From assembly GCA_964579325.1 (NCBI GenBank), contig CAZOHN010000229.1, positions 1-5,658 of the forward strand: DNA of 5,658 bases, read 5' to 3'. This DNA is from CAZOHN01 sp964579325 (GTDB lineage Bacteria > Pseudomonadota > Alphaproteobacteria > Rhodobacterales > Rhodobacteraceae). The notes under the pieces are model-generated. The model was given only the letters and a program-made list of their open reading frames with translations, was not told where the DNA came from and searched no databases. Positions 5,604-5,658 of this stretch are shown here, in pieces (positions within the stretch are counted from its first letter, which is position 1; every line of letters starts with the position of its first letter). The position numbers and the translations under genes were made by a program.

Positions 5604-5658
5604 GCACCCGTAGCTCAGCTGGATAGAGTGCTGCCCTCCGAAGGCAGAGGTCACAGGT
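5604..5658 (+). tRNA. tRNA-Arg (anticodon CCG), 5' part; cut by window end
   Basis: Reads CGG arginine codons, which should be common in a genome of this GC content. The visible parts are acceptor 5' strand GCACCCG (5604-5610), TA, D-stem GCTC (5613-5616) with GAGT (5626-5629) around an AGCTGGATA loop, anticodon stem CTGCC (5631-5635) with GGCAG (5643-5647), and seven-base loop CTCCGAA with anticodon CCG at 5638-5640. The variable region AGGTC (5648-5652), the T-stem 5' strand ACAGG and the first T of the T-loop follow before the window ends. The 3' acceptor strand is outside the window and should read CGGGTGC if this start is right. Confidence 0.95.

Noticed and set aside
5393..5626. 77-codon + strand frame in the spacer
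   Set aside because: Runs into the tRNA gene, is Arg/Cys-rich, and has no SD or recognisable domain.

Overview
The window is a near-complete SUF iron-sulfur cluster assembly operon on the + strand. It is followed by a gene-poor spacer and the 5' part of a tRNA-Arg gene. Base composition is GC-rich (well above 60% by eye), codon third positions are mostly G/C, and start codons include GTG. Together with the order sufB-sufC-sufD-(YIP1-like membrane genes)-sufS, this suggests an alphaproteobacterium, most likely of the Rhodobacterales type. The taxonomic call is inference from layout and composition, because no search could be run.

Layout: positions 2-553 hold the C-terminal ~183 codons of sufB, whose 5' part lies outside the window. 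A 211-nt gap (554-764) follows, containing a possible tiny coupled ORF and a short perfect hairpin. From 765 the genes are tightly packed: sufC (765-1520), sufD (1520-2809, TGATG overlap with sufC), a four-helix YIP1-like membrane protein (2810-3316, GTG start abutting the sufD stop), a second related membrane protein (about 3350-3952), and sufS (3960-5180). The junctions are overlapping or nearly so, most with a Shine-Dalgarno sequence inside the preceding gene, which indicates one transcript with translational coupling. Positions 5181-5603 carry no convincing protein gene. A weak hairpin lies just after sufS and a possible promoter just before the tRNA. tRNA-Arg (anticodon CCG) begins at 5604 and is cut by the window end.

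How the genes work together: SufS takes sulfur from cysteine as an enzyme persulfide. SufB, SufC and SufD form the scaffold complex in which the SufC ATPase drives rearrangement of the SufB/SufD heterodimer for cluster assembly. All key residues I could check in SufS, SufC and the visible parts of SufB and SufD are present, so these look like functional copies. No sulfur-transfer partner (SufE/SufU), A-type carrier (SufA) or regulator (IscR-type) gene is visible here; any such genes lie outside the window. The least explained part is the pair of adjacent, mutually similar integral membrane proteins inserted between sufD and sufS, whose role in a cytosolic assembly pathway is unknown.
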